A stretch of DNA of 40,136 nt from an uncultured Opitutia bacterium (GTDB taxonomy: Bacteria > Verrucomicrobiota > Verrucomicrobiia > Opitutales > Opitutaceae), in contig CAJAYO010000869.1 of the NCBI GenBank assembly GCA_903948415.1, positions 1 through 40,136 on the forward strand, read 5' to 3'. The position numbers and the translations under genes are program-made. A model generated the notes under the pieces. That model was not told the origin of the DNA. It searched no databases and was given only the letters and a program-made list of their open reading frames with translations. Numbering within the stretch: the first letter of the stretch is position 1; every line of letters starts with the position of its first letter. Shown in pieces: positions 8,108-15,965 of the stretch.

Positions 8108-8997
8108 ACACGCTGCTCGAACCGTTTCAGTTTCCGTTCATGGTCGATGCGATGATCGTCGGCGTGGCGGTCGGCGCGGTGTGTTCGGTGCTTTCGTGTT
8201 ATCTCGTGCTCAAGGGGTGGTCGCTCATGGGCGACGCGATTTCGCATGCGGTGCTGCCGGGGATCGTGATCGCGTATGCGGTCGGGCTGCCGCTGGCGGT
8301 CGGCGCGTTTGCGTCGGGACTGTTGTGTGCGGTGGCGACTGGTTACATCAAGGCCAACAGCCGGGTGAAGGAAGATACCGTGATGGGCGTGGTGTTCACG
8401 GGGCTGTTTGCGTTTGGGCTCGTGATTTTCACGAAGGTGAAAAGCGACCTGCATCTCGACCACATCCTGTTTGGCAACATCCTCGGGCTGGCGGCGGGGG
8501 ATCTGCGGGACACGTTGGTCGTGGGCGGGCTGACTCTGGCCATCGTGCTCGCGCTGCGCCGCGACCTCTTGCTCTACTGCTTTGATGCCGGTCACGCCCG
8601 GACGATCGGACTGCGCACCGATGTGCTCCATTACCTCCTGTTGTCGCTGCTGGCGGTAACGATCGTGGTCTCGCTGAAGGCCGTGGGCATCATTCTCGTG
8701 GTCGCGATGCTGGTGACGCCGGGCTGCATCGGCTATCTGCTGACGGACCGGTTTAACCGGATGCTGCTCGTCGCGGCGGCGAGTGCGGTGGGCTCGGGTT
8801 TCTTCGGGGTCTACCTGAGTTTTTTCATCAACGCGTCCACGGGTGCGTGCATCGTGTTGCTGCAGGCCGCGCTTTTTCTGGTCGCGCTCGTGTTTGCCCC
8901 GAAGCATGGGCTGCTCGCGGCGCGGCGGCAGCGCCGGCTCGCGACCGTGGCGTTGCCCGACGGCGGCGCGCCGCCAGCGCCGGCGGATCTGCCCTGA
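8104..8997 (+). CDS. mntD: Manganese ABC transporter permease (second of two)
   Basis: 297 residues, a paralogue of the preceding permease in the ABC-3 family. It shares LKGWSLMGDAISHAVLPG, DTVMGVVFTGLFAFGLV, HILFGNILGL, VGIILVVAMLVTPG and the closing VFAPKHGLLA. The start at 8104 overlaps the mntC stop as ATGA; the same frame stays open upstream to 7165, but that part has no membrane character and overlaps mntC, so it is not coding. The two permeases probably form a heterodimer in the inner membrane. A polar, alanine/proline-rich tail ends the protein. It is the last gene of the operon; no intrinsic terminator is evident after it. Confidence 0.93.
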   Translation: MNTLLEPFQFPFMVDAMIVGVAVGAVCSVLSCYLVLKGWSLMGDAISHAVLPGIVIAYAVGLPLAVGAFASGLLCAVATGYIKANSRVKEDTVMGVVFTGLFAFGLVIFTKVKSDLHLDHILFGNILGLAAGDLRDTLVVGGLTLAIVLALRRDLLLYCFDAGHARTIGLRTDVLHYLLLSLLAVTIVVSLKAVGIILVVAMLVTPGCIGYLLTDRFNRMLLVAAASAVGSGFFGVYLSFFINASTGACIVLLQAALFLVALVFAPKHGLLAARRQRRLATVALPDGGAPPAPADLP

Positions 8998-9446
8998 ACT
9001 TGCCCTGCTGGTTCGCGCTCGCGGTGGTCTTCGGGCTGACGTCGATTGGCGGAATTCGGTCCGGGTACTGCGCAGAGGGGCGGCCGAAGTGGTCGCGCGT
9101 GGTCAAGCCCCTGGCGGGAGGGGCGCGGGCGGTCCTGCGATCCGCGAACCGCGGGCGGGCCTGGTTTTGCGGGTGGCGCGGCGAGGGGCCGTCGCCGTGG
9201 GGGGGGACCGGGCCGGTGGCTGCCGCGCAAAGGTGTCCGCGGCTGGACGCTGGAGGCGCGCGGGCGCCATGACGCGCTGCGCGGTTGGACGATGACGTGG
9301 CCGCCTGCCGACGCGGTAGGCGGGCCGAGGGGAACGGCCGGCGCCGATAAAATCGCTGGATTCCTATCACTCTTTGCGGTTCGGTGCGTCTTCAAAGAAA
9401 CGTGTCAGTGCCTTGCCATGATTTACTTACCCCCCACGCTGGACGC
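8998..9446. other. Intergenic region, no supported gene
   Basis: 449 nt between the manganese operon and the MoxR-type operon. Several open frames exist on both strands, but all have Arg/Pro/Gly-rich compositions typical of chance frames in GC-rich DNA. A strong hairpin (9-bp stem with one G-T pair, loop GACGC) lies at 9301-9323 and is not followed by a T run. The last 100 nt are less GC-rich and probably hold the promoter of the following operon; no convincing -35/-10 pair was identified. Confidence 0.55.
9301..9323. other. Strong hairpin without T-tract
   Basis: CCGCCTGCC and GGTAGGCGG pair over nine positions (one G-T wobble) around a five-base loop. The following sequence is GCCGAGGGG, so this is not a classical Rho-independent terminator. 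It could stabilise the 3' end of the manganese transcript or lie in the leader of the next operon. Confidence 0.4.
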
Positions 9447-12011
9447 ATGAGCGAATCCCCGCTGCCGCGCGCTGCGCACACCCGACCCCGGTGGTGGGGC
9501 ACTGCCGTCTGCCTGTTGCTGGTTGGGCTCGGGGCGTTGCCCGCGGCGGAGCCGGCGGAGACGCGGCGCGCGTTTTTGGCCGGCAACTATCCGGTGGCCC
9601 TCGCGCAGTCCGAGGCGGGATTCCGCGATGCGCCGGGGAATTCCGACTGGCAGCTGCTCCGCGTGGAAGTGCTCCTCGCCACGGGCCGCCACCGGGAAGC
9701 CGATACCGCGATGTCCGTCGCCCTCGGGAGCGATCCGGCGAGCCTCCGTTTGCGCTGGCTCTCGCGCGACGTCGCCTTCGCCAACGGGCGGCCCGACGAG
9801 GCGGCGAAGCGCGCCGAGGAAATCACCCGGTTGGTCGCGGGACGCCAAGGGTCGTATCGTCAGCCGGCGGACCTCGTGGTCTTTGGGCGCGCGGCGTTGC
9901 TGCTCGGTGCCGATCCGAAGGACGTCTTGGAAAAGGTCTATGCCGTCGCGCAGAAATCCGATCCGAAGCTGCGCGACGTTTATCTCGCGCGCGGGGAACT
10001 CGCGCTGGAGAAGCATGATTTTCCGCTCGCGGCGAAAGCCTTTGAGGACGGCTTGAAGGTGTTGCCGGACGACCCCGATTTGCATTTTGGGCGGGCCCGG
10101 GCCTACGAAAACGGCGACCGGGAGACCGCGGCGGCTTCGCTCGCGGCCGCGCTGAAACTGAATCCGCGCCATGTGCCGAGTCTGTTGCAGCGGGCCAACC
10201 AGCGGATCGACGCCGAGGACTACGCGGAAGCCGCCCAGCGGCTGGACGAGGTCATCGCCGTGAATCCCGTGCAGCCCGACGCGTGGGCGTATCGGGCGGT
10301 GCTGGCGCACCTGCGCAACGACATTGCGGCGGAAGCCACGGCGCGCGCCACGGGCCTGGGAGCGTGGCCGACGAATCCGCGCGTGGACCACCTCATCGGC
10401 AAGAAACTTTCCGACAAGTACCGTTTTGCCGAAGGGGCGACCTACCAGCGCCGCGCGCGGGAGTCCGATCCCGCCTACCTGCCCGCCACCGCGCAGCTCG
10501 CGACCGATCTCCTGCGGCTCGGCGAGGAGACGGAGGGCTGGGCACTCGCGCGGGCGGTGCGCGAAAAGGACGACTACGACGTCGAGGCGTTCAACCTCGG
10601 GGCGCTGCAGGACACGATGGCGAAGTATACGACGCTCACGACCGAGGACTTCGTGGTCCGCATGGCCGCCAATGAGGCGAAGGTGTATGGCCCGCGCGTG
10701 CTCGAGTTGTTGACGAAGGCAAAGCGGACGCTCACGGCGAAGTATGAAGTCGAACTCGCGCGTCCCACCTATGTGGAGATTTTCGCCGACCCGAAGGATT
10801 TTGCGGTGCGGACGTTCGGCATGCCGGATGTGGCAGGGTTTCTCGGCGTGTGCTTCGGCCGCGTGGTCACCGCCAACAGTCCCGCGGCGCACGGCGGCCA
10901 CGCGACGAACTGGGAGGCGGTGCTCTGGCATGAGTTTTGTCACGTGGTGACGCTCCAGATGACGAAGAACAAGATGCCGCGCTGGCTGAGCGAGGGCATT
11001 TCGGTTTACGAGGAGCGGCAGGCGAGCCGCGCCTGGGGCATGCGGCTCGATCCGAGCTACCGGCAGATGATTCTGGGCGACGATCTGGTGCCGGTGGGGA
11101 AACTGAGCGGGGCCTTTCTGGCGCCAAAGACGCCGCGGCACCTGCAGTTTGCCTACCTGCAGTCCTCGCTGGTGGTCGAGTTTATCATCACGCGGCATGG
11201 GCTCGACGCGTTGCGCGGGGTGTTGCGCGACCTGCGCGGGGGGGCGGAAATCAACGCCGCGCTCGCGAAGCATGTGGCGCCGCTGGCAACGCTCGAGACG
11301 GAGTTCGCCGCGTATGCCAAAGAAAGTGCCGAGCAGATGGCCCCAAAACTCAATTTCGAAAAACCCCCGGCCGAATTGCTGGCGGCCACCACGGGCGGGG
11401 TCGAGGTCGCCGCTTGGCAGGCGACGCACCCGGACAATTATTGGATGATGCTGACGCGCGCGCGCAAACTCACGGAGGAGAAGAAATGGGCCGAGGCCCG
11501 CGTGATCTTGGAGCGGATTGTGGCGGCCTATCCGTTGGCGAAGGGCAACGACACGCCGTATCGCCCGCTGGCGACGGTGTTGCGCGAGCTCGGCGATGGG
11601 GCGGCGGAACGCGAGCTGCTCAGCATCTGGGCGGCGCTCGATGACGAAGCCACGGAAGCCTACCTGCGGCTCATGGAGCTGGGGACCGAGGCAAAGGACT
11701 GGCCGGCGGTGACGCGTAATGCGGAACGCTACCTCGGGGTGAATCCCCTCGTGATTCCGCCGTGGCGCTATCTCGCCCAGGCGAGTGCCGAGCAGGGCCA
11801 GACGGCGGCGGCCATCGTGGCGTGGCGCACCCTGCTCCACCTCGATGCGCCCGATCCGGCCGGCGCGCATTTCCAGCTCGGGCAGTTGCTGCGGAAAAAC
11901 GGCGAGACGGCCGAGGCGCGGGCGCAGACGTTGCTCGCGCTGGAGGAGGCGCCGCGTTTCCGGGAGGCGTTGGCGATGCTGCTGCAGCTCAGCCGGGAGG
12001 AGAAAAAATGA
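9447..12011 (+). CDS. Secreted TPR protein with HExxH metallopeptidase centre
   Basis: 854 residues from the ATG at 9447. A signal peptide or anchor (VCLLLVGLGALPAAEPAE) covers residues 21-37. TPR-like helical repeats (e.g. KAFEDGLKVLPDDPDLHFGRARAYENGD) fill about residues 40-400. A gluzincin-type centre follows: HEFCH at 495-499 with LSEG 16 residues later (E516 as likely third zinc ligand), as in peptidase_MA-like/M48-M1-like domains. More TPR-like repeats occupy about residues 640-850. It is the first gene of a nine-gene operon and its stop overlaps the next start (ATGA). It probably acts in the periplasm or at the membrane on a substrate presented through its TPRs. The catalytic residues look intact, but the substrate is unknown. 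Confidence 0.85.
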   Translation: MSESPLPRAAHTRPRWWGTAVCLLLVGLGALPAAEPAETRRAFLAGNYPVALAQSEAGFRDAPGNSDWQLLRVEVLLATGRHREADTAMSVALGSDPASLRLRWLSRDVAFANGRPDEAAKRAEEITRLVAGRQGSYRQPADLVVFGRAALLLGADPKDVLEKVYAVAQKSDPKLRDVYLARGELALEKHDFPLAAKAFEDGLKVLPDDPDLHFGRARAYENGDRETAAASLAAALKLNPRHVPSLLQRANQRIDAEDYAEAAQRLDEVIAVNPVQPDAWAYRAVLAHLRNDIAAEATARATGLGAWPTNPRVDHLIGKKLSDKYRFAEGATYQRRARESDPAYLPATAQLATDLLRLGEETEGWALARAVREKDDYDVEAFNLGALQDTMAKYTTLTTEDFVVRMAANEAKVYGPRVLELLTKAKRTLTAKYEVELARPTYVEIFADPKDFAVRTFGMPDVAGFLGVCFGRVVTANSPAAHGGHATNWEAVLWHEFCHVVTLQMTKNKMPRWLSEGISVYEERQASRAWGMRLDPSYRQMILGDDLVPVGKLSGAFLAPKTPRHLQFAYLQSSLVVEFIITRHGLDALRGVLRDLRGGAEINAALAKHVAPLATLETEFAAYAKESAEQMAPKLNFEKPPAELLAATTGGVEVAAWQATHPDNYWMMLTRARKLTEEKKWAEARVILERIVAAYPLAKGNDTPYRPLATVLRELGDGAAERELLSIWAALDDEATEAYLRLMELGTEAKDWPAVTRNAERYLGVNPLVIPPWRYLAQASAEQGQTAAAIVAWRTLLHLDAPDPAGAHFQLGQLLRKNGETAEARAQTLLALEEAPRFREALAMLLQLSREEKK

Positions 12012-12889
12012 AACGGCTGATTCCGTTCGTCACGTTGTTCCTCATGGTTGCCGGCCTGGTGGCGGCGCAGCGGAGCTTCGGGGGCGGGCGGAGCCGCGGC
12101 GGGTGGGGCGGGTGGAGCGGGGGCGAGAGCCGCGTGCCGGACAGCGCCCGCACGGCGCGGGAAGTCGAGTCCCACTCCTCGGGCACGCCGGAGTGGAAGA
12201 ATACGCCGGGACACGAGAAAGATGTGTTCACATTTGTGCGCGTGCGGCGTTCGTCGGGGAACTACGGACGCGGCGGCTGGGCGACGGATACGCCCGATGC
12301 CGATCTGAATTTTTCCTACCGGCTGCAGCAAATGACGTCGCTGAAGGTCGATCCGGACGGGCGTTATCTGTGGCTCACGGACAAGGAGCTGTCCGATTAT
12401 CCCTTCATCTACATGGTCGAGCCCGGCAGCCTCGAACTGACCGATCCCGAGATCGCGGCGTTGCGGGCCTATCTGCTCAACGGCGGATTTCTGATGTTCG
12501 ACGATTTCTGGGGCGAACGGGAGTGGGCGAACCTGGCCGCGGTGATGAAGCAGGTTTTTCCGGACCGGGGATTCACCGAGCTTTCGCTCGACCACCCGCT
12601 GTACCACTGCGTGTTCGAGATCCGGAGCAAGGGTCAGGTGCCCAACATCCGGCTGGGCGAGGAAAGCCAGTATAATGGCGTGACCTGGGAAAGACCCGAC
12701 GCCCGCGAGGTCCACCACCGCGTGATCTATGACGACCGGGGCCGGATGATGGTGATCGCCACGCACAACACGGACAACGGCGACGGCTGGGAGCGCGAGG
12801 GCGAGAACGCCTATTATTTCAAGAATTTCTCCGAAAAAATCGCCTACCCGCTTGGCATTAACATCATCTTCTACGCAATGACGCACTGA
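12008..12889 (+). CDS. DUF4159 protein, first copy
   Basis: 293 residues. A signal peptide (RLIPFVTLFLMVAGLVAAQ) is followed by a Gly/Arg/Ser-rich stretch and then a DUF4159 domain: FTFVRVRR, DADLNFSYRLQQMTSLKVDP, YPFIYMVEPG, LRAYLLNGGFLMFDDFWGE, FPDRGF, HPLYHCVFEI, and the closing NFSEKIAYPLGINIIFYAMTH. DUF4159 has a flavodoxin/GATase-like fold by family knowledge; its biochemical role is not established. The ATG overlaps the stop of the TPR peptidase gene and the next gene is a diverged copy two bases downstream. Being exported, it likely works in the periplasm with the other operon products. Confidence 0.85.
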   Translation: MKRLIPFVTLFLMVAGLVAAQRSFGGGRSRGGWGGWSGGESRVPDSARTAREVESHSSGTPEWKNTPGHEKDVFTFVRVRRSSGNYGRGGWATDTPDADLNFSYRLQQMTSLKVDPDGRYLWLTDKELSDYPFIYMVEPGSLELTDPEIAALRAYLLNGGFLMFDDFWGEREWANLAAVMKQVFPDRGFTELSLDHPLYHCVFEIRSKGQVPNIRLGEESQYNGVTWERPDAREVHHRVIYDDRGRMMVIATHNTDNGDGWEREGENAYYFKNFSEKIAYPLGINIIFYAMTH

Positions 12890-12890
12890 C

Positions 12891-13913
12891 ATGGACGCGC
12901 GTCGTACGAAATTTCTCCCGGTGATCGCGCTGCTGGCGCTCGGCGCGGGCGTGGCCATCGCGCAGCTGCCGCGGAGCGGACCCGGCCGGGGCCTGCCGCC
13001 CGGGGCGGATCCGTTTGCGGGACCGCCGCCGGATTTGGTCATGCGGGACGAAGGGGGCAATCTCGTCCGCGGCGAAGGCAACATCCTGATCGACGAGCGC
13101 ACGGTGAAAACGGCGAGGGAAGTCGCGTCGCACAGCACCGGCACGCCGGAATGGACGAATCCGCCCGGGTTCGAGAAGGATGTGTTCACGTTTGCGCGGA
13201 TTCTCTTCAAGTCGGAGGCCAAACGCGGGCCCGACGAGCGCGGCTGGGGACGCGGCAGCCATCTGAACTGGTGGGTCGATTTCCCGGACGCGGATCTGAA
13301 TTTTTCCTACCGGTTGCAACAGCTCACGTCGATGCGCACGGACCCGAACGGGCGGGTGCTGCGTCTGAGCGACCCGGATCTCACGACGTTCCCCCTGATC
13401 ATGATGGAGCACCCGGGCTACATCAGTCTGAACCCCGTGGAGCTGGTCGCGCTGCGCAACTACCTCACCAACGGCGGCGCGCTCTTCGTCAGCGATTTTT
13501 GGAGCACGCGCGAATGGAACGGTTTCGCGGCGGAAATGAAGCGTGTCTTTCCGGACCGGGCGTGGACGGACGTGCCGATGGAGCACCCGATTTTCCACTG
13601 CGTCTTCGATTTGAAGGGGCCGTTGCAGCACCTCCAGGTGCCCACGATGCAGTTCTGGAACACGAGCCACAATTGGGCCAATCCCGGCGGTCCGCCCCTC
13701 CAGCGCGTCGACCGCGGCCCCGGCTCCGAAAAGATGACCGTGCGCGCGCTGCTCGACGACAAGGGCCGGATCATGATCCTCGTGATCCACAACAGCGACG
13801 TCCCCGACGGGTGGGAACGCGAGGGCGAGGACGACCGCTACTTCCGCACTTTTTCCGAGAAGATCTCCTATCCGCTCGGCGTAAACATCGTCTTCTACCT
13901 GATGACCCATTGA
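12891..13913 (+). CDS. DUF4159 protein, second copy
   Basis: 340 residues, a diverged tandem duplicate of the preceding protein. It shares EVASHSTGTPEWTNPPGFEK (compare EVESHSSGTPEWKNTPGHEK), DADLNFSYRLQQLTS, YLTNGGALFVSDFW, FPDRAWTDVPMEHPIFHCVF and EKISYPLGVNIVFYLMTH. It is longer at the N-terminus, with a hydrophobic signal segment (FLPVIALLALGAGVAIAQ) and a Pro/Gly-rich linker. Insertions around residues 100-115 and 255-275 also distinguish it. Retention of both copies suggests distinct or heterodimeric roles. The MoxR gene begins two bases after its stop. Confidence 0.85.
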   Translation: MDARRTKFLPVIALLALGAGVAIAQLPRSGPGRGLPPGADPFAGPPPDLVMRDEGGNLVRGEGNILIDERTVKTAREVASHSTGTPEWTNPPGFEKDVFTFARILFKSEAKRGPDERGWGRGSHLNWWVDFPDADLNFSYRLQQLTSMRTDPNGRVLRLSDPDLTTFPLIMMEHPGYISLNPVELVALRNYLTNGGALFVSDFWSTREWNGFAAEMKRVFPDRAWTDVPMEHPIFHCVFDLKGPLQHLQVPTMQFWNTSHNWANPGGPPLQRVDRGPGSEKMTVRALLDDKGRIMILVIHNSDVPDGWEREGEDDRYFRTFSEKISYPLGVNIVFYLMTH

Positions 13914-13914
13914 T

Positions 13915-14991
13915 ATGAGCAACGCGATCCCCCCCGAACTGCCGCCCGAATTGCCGCCCGAACTCCCGTCCGCTGCCGCTCCCGCCCCGGCCGATACGTT
14001 CGCCACCGAGCGCGAGACCGCCGAGAAGCTGCTCGCCGGGCGCGCGCGCATCGAGGCCGAGCTGGCCAAGGTGATCATCGGGCAGCGCGAGGTCATCGAG
14101 CAGATCATGCTCGCGCTCCTCGCGGGCGGGCACTGCCTCATCACCGGTGCGCCCGGGCTGGCGAAAACCCTGCTCGTGAAATCCATCGCGCAGGTGTTCC
14201 ACCTCGAGTTTCGGCGCATCCAGTTCACGCCCGACCTGATGCCGGCGGACATCACCGGCACGGAAATTTTGCAGGACGGCGAGGGCGGGCGAAAGCTGAC
14301 CTTCGTGCCCGGCCCGGTGTTTGGGAACATGGTCCTCGCCGACGAAATCAACCGTACGCCGCCGAAAACGCAGGCGGCGCTGCTCGAGGCGATGCAGGAG
14401 CACCAGGTGACGGCCGCGGGCGTGCGCCACATGCTCCCGGAGCCGTTCTTCGTGCTCGCGACGCAGAATCCCATCGAAATGGAAGGCACGTATCCGCTGC
14501 CGGAGGCGCAGCTCGACCGCTTCATGTTCAACGTCGTGATGGACTACCTGCCCGAGGCGGACGAAGTGCGGGTCGTGCAGCAAACCACGGCCGGTCGTCC
14601 GGCGCCGATCGAGGCGCTCTTCACGGGCGAGGACGTGCTGCGGTTTCACGCCCTGGTGCGCAAGGTTCCGGTGGCCGAGGAAATGGTCCGCTACGCCGTG
14701 CAACTCGTCTCCGCGTCGCGCCCGCACCAGGCCGGCACGCCCGACTACGTCAACGAATGGGTGAGCTGGGGCGCCGGCACGCGCGCCGGCCAGTTCCTCA
14801 TTCTCGGCGCCAAGGCCCGCGCGCTCCTGCAGGGCCGGGCGCACGTGACCGTCGAGGATATCCAGGCGCTCGCCGCGCCGACGCTGCGCCACCGCATTCT
14901 GCTCAACTATCGCGCCGAGGCGGAGGGCATCCGGGTCGAGGAAGTCATCCGGCGGCTGCTCGCCGGGACCAAGGCACCGGTCAGCGCCTGA
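13915..14991 (+). CDS. moxR: MoxR-family AAA+ ATPase
   Basis: 358 residues. The N-terminal tail has three direct PPEL units before the AAA+ core. Walker A is GAPGLAKT (78-85), Walker B VLADEINR (140-147), sensor ATQNP (182-186), and the arginine-finger region LPEAQLDRF (195-203). The lid domain is C-terminal (HVTVEDIQALAAPTLRHRI). MoxR proteins act as chaperone-like ATPases that remodel vWA-domain partners, often inserting metal ions or activating complexes. A DUF58 and a BatA-type vWA protein are encoded directly downstream, as usual for this family. It is cytoplasmic and likely drives the energy-dependent step of the system. All catalytic motifs are intact. Confidence 0.96.
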   Translation: MSNAIPPELPPELPPELPSAAAPAPADTFATERETAEKLLAGRARIEAELAKVIIGQREVIEQIMLALLAGGHCLITGAPGLAKTLLVKSIAQVFHLEFRRIQFTPDLMPADITGTEILQDGEGGRKLTFVPGPVFGNMVLADEINRTPPKTQAALLEAMQEHQVTAAGVRHMLPEPFFVLATQNPIEMEGTYPLPEAQLDRFMFNVVMDYLPEADEVRVVQQTTAGRPAPIEALFTGEDVLRFHALVRKVPVAEEMVRYAVQLVSASRPHQAGTPDYVNEWVSWGAGTRAGQFLILGAKARALLQGRAHVTVEDIQALAAPTLRHRILLNYRAEAEGIRVEEVIRRLLAGTKAPVSA

Positions 14992-14999
14992 GTTTTTCC

Positions 15000-15965
15000 A
15001 TGGCCGTCGCGCAGTCCAGTTCCCCGTTGCCGTCCGCGAAGCTCATCGACGCCCAGACGTTGATGAGTATCCGCAGTCTGGAGCTGCGCGCGCGCGCGGT
15101 CGTCGAGGGTTTCTGGAGCGGCATGCACCGCAGCCCCTACCACGGCTTCTCCGTCGAGTTCACCGAGTATCGGCAATACACGCCGGGCGACGACCCGCGT
15201 TACCTCGACTGGCGGGTGGTCGCGCGCAGCGACCGGTATTTTATCAAGAAATACGAGGACGAGACGAATCTCCGCTGCCATCTGCTCGTGGACCAGAGCC
15301 GTTCGATGGACTACGGTTCGCGCGGCCACACCAAGGCCGCCTACGCGGCGACGCTCGCGGCGACCCTCGCCTATTTTCTCCATCTTCAAGGCGATGCCAC
15401 GGGGCTGCTGACGTTTGACGACCAGGTGCGGGACTATCTGCCCGCGCGCCATCGTGCCGGCCACCTGCGCCAGCTGATGCACGCGTTGGAGCGCCCCGCG
15501 GCCGGCCGCACGACGGATCTGGCCGCGCCGCTGGAGCGCATCTCGGCGCTCATCCGCCGCCGGGCGCTGGTCGCGCTGGTGTCCGATTTTCTCGCGCCCA
15601 TCGACCAGCTCGAGCGCAAGCTGCTCGCGCTCGGGGCGTGCGGCCACGAGGTGAGCGTCTTTCAGGTGCTCGATCCGGCGGAGTTGAATCTCGGGCTCGA
15701 CCAGCCCGCGATGTTCGAAGACCTGGAGTCGGCGCGCACGCTCTACCTTGATCCCGCCACGGCGCGCGCGCCCTACGTCAAGAAACTGGAGGAGCACTGC
15801 AGCGCACTCCGCGCGATGTGCCGTAAACTCGGGATCAACTATCAGCTGCTCGCGACCGACCAGCCGCTGGAAGTCGCGCTCTTCGGCTTTTTGCAGGACC
15901 GCATGAAACGCGGCCGGCAGTTCCGTCCCGCCTTCCGCGGGGCCAATCCGGGAGGGGCGTCATGA
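15000..15965 (+). CDS. DUF58 domain protein (vWA-like), MoxR partner
   Basis: 321 residues from the ATG at 15000. The hallmark DUF58 motif YTPGDDPRYLDWRVVAR lies at 60-76, preceded by HGFSVEFTEYRQ. A vWA-like fold follows with a metal site LLVDQSRSMDYGS (D98, S100, S102) and a second segment ALVALVSDFLAP. There is no membrane helix, so it is probably cytoplasmic or membrane-peripheral and the direct partner of the MoxR ATPase encoded nine bases upstream. The end overlaps the following BatA-type gene (ATGA). The start has a poor Shine-Dalgarno; the in-frame ATG before SIRSLELRA is an alternative, but the first gives the usual N-terminal length. Confidence 0.93.
   Translation: MAVAQSSSPLPSAKLIDAQTLMSIRSLELRARAVVEGFWSGMHRSPYHGFSVEFTEYRQYTPGDDPRYLDWRVVARSDRYFIKKYEDETNLRCHLLVDQSRSMDYGSRGHTKAAYAATLAATLAYFLHLQGDATGLLTFDDQVRDYLPARHRAGHLRQLMHALERPAAGRTTDLAAPLERISALIRRRALVALVSDFLAPIDQLERKLLALGACGHEVSVFQVLDPAELNLGLDQPAMFEDLESARTLYLDPATARAPYVKKLEEHCSALRAMCRKLGINYQLLATDQPLEVALFGFLQDRMKRGRQFRPAFRGANPGGAS

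Noticed and set aside
9301..9323. Hairpin as an intrinsic terminator of the Mn operon
   Set aside because: No T run follows and it lies about 300 nt after the last gene; kept only as a hairpin.
9423..11870. 815-residue minus-strand open frame
   Set aside because: Arg/His/Pro-rich with no recognisable motif; opposite a plus-strand gene with signal peptide, TPRs and HExxH.
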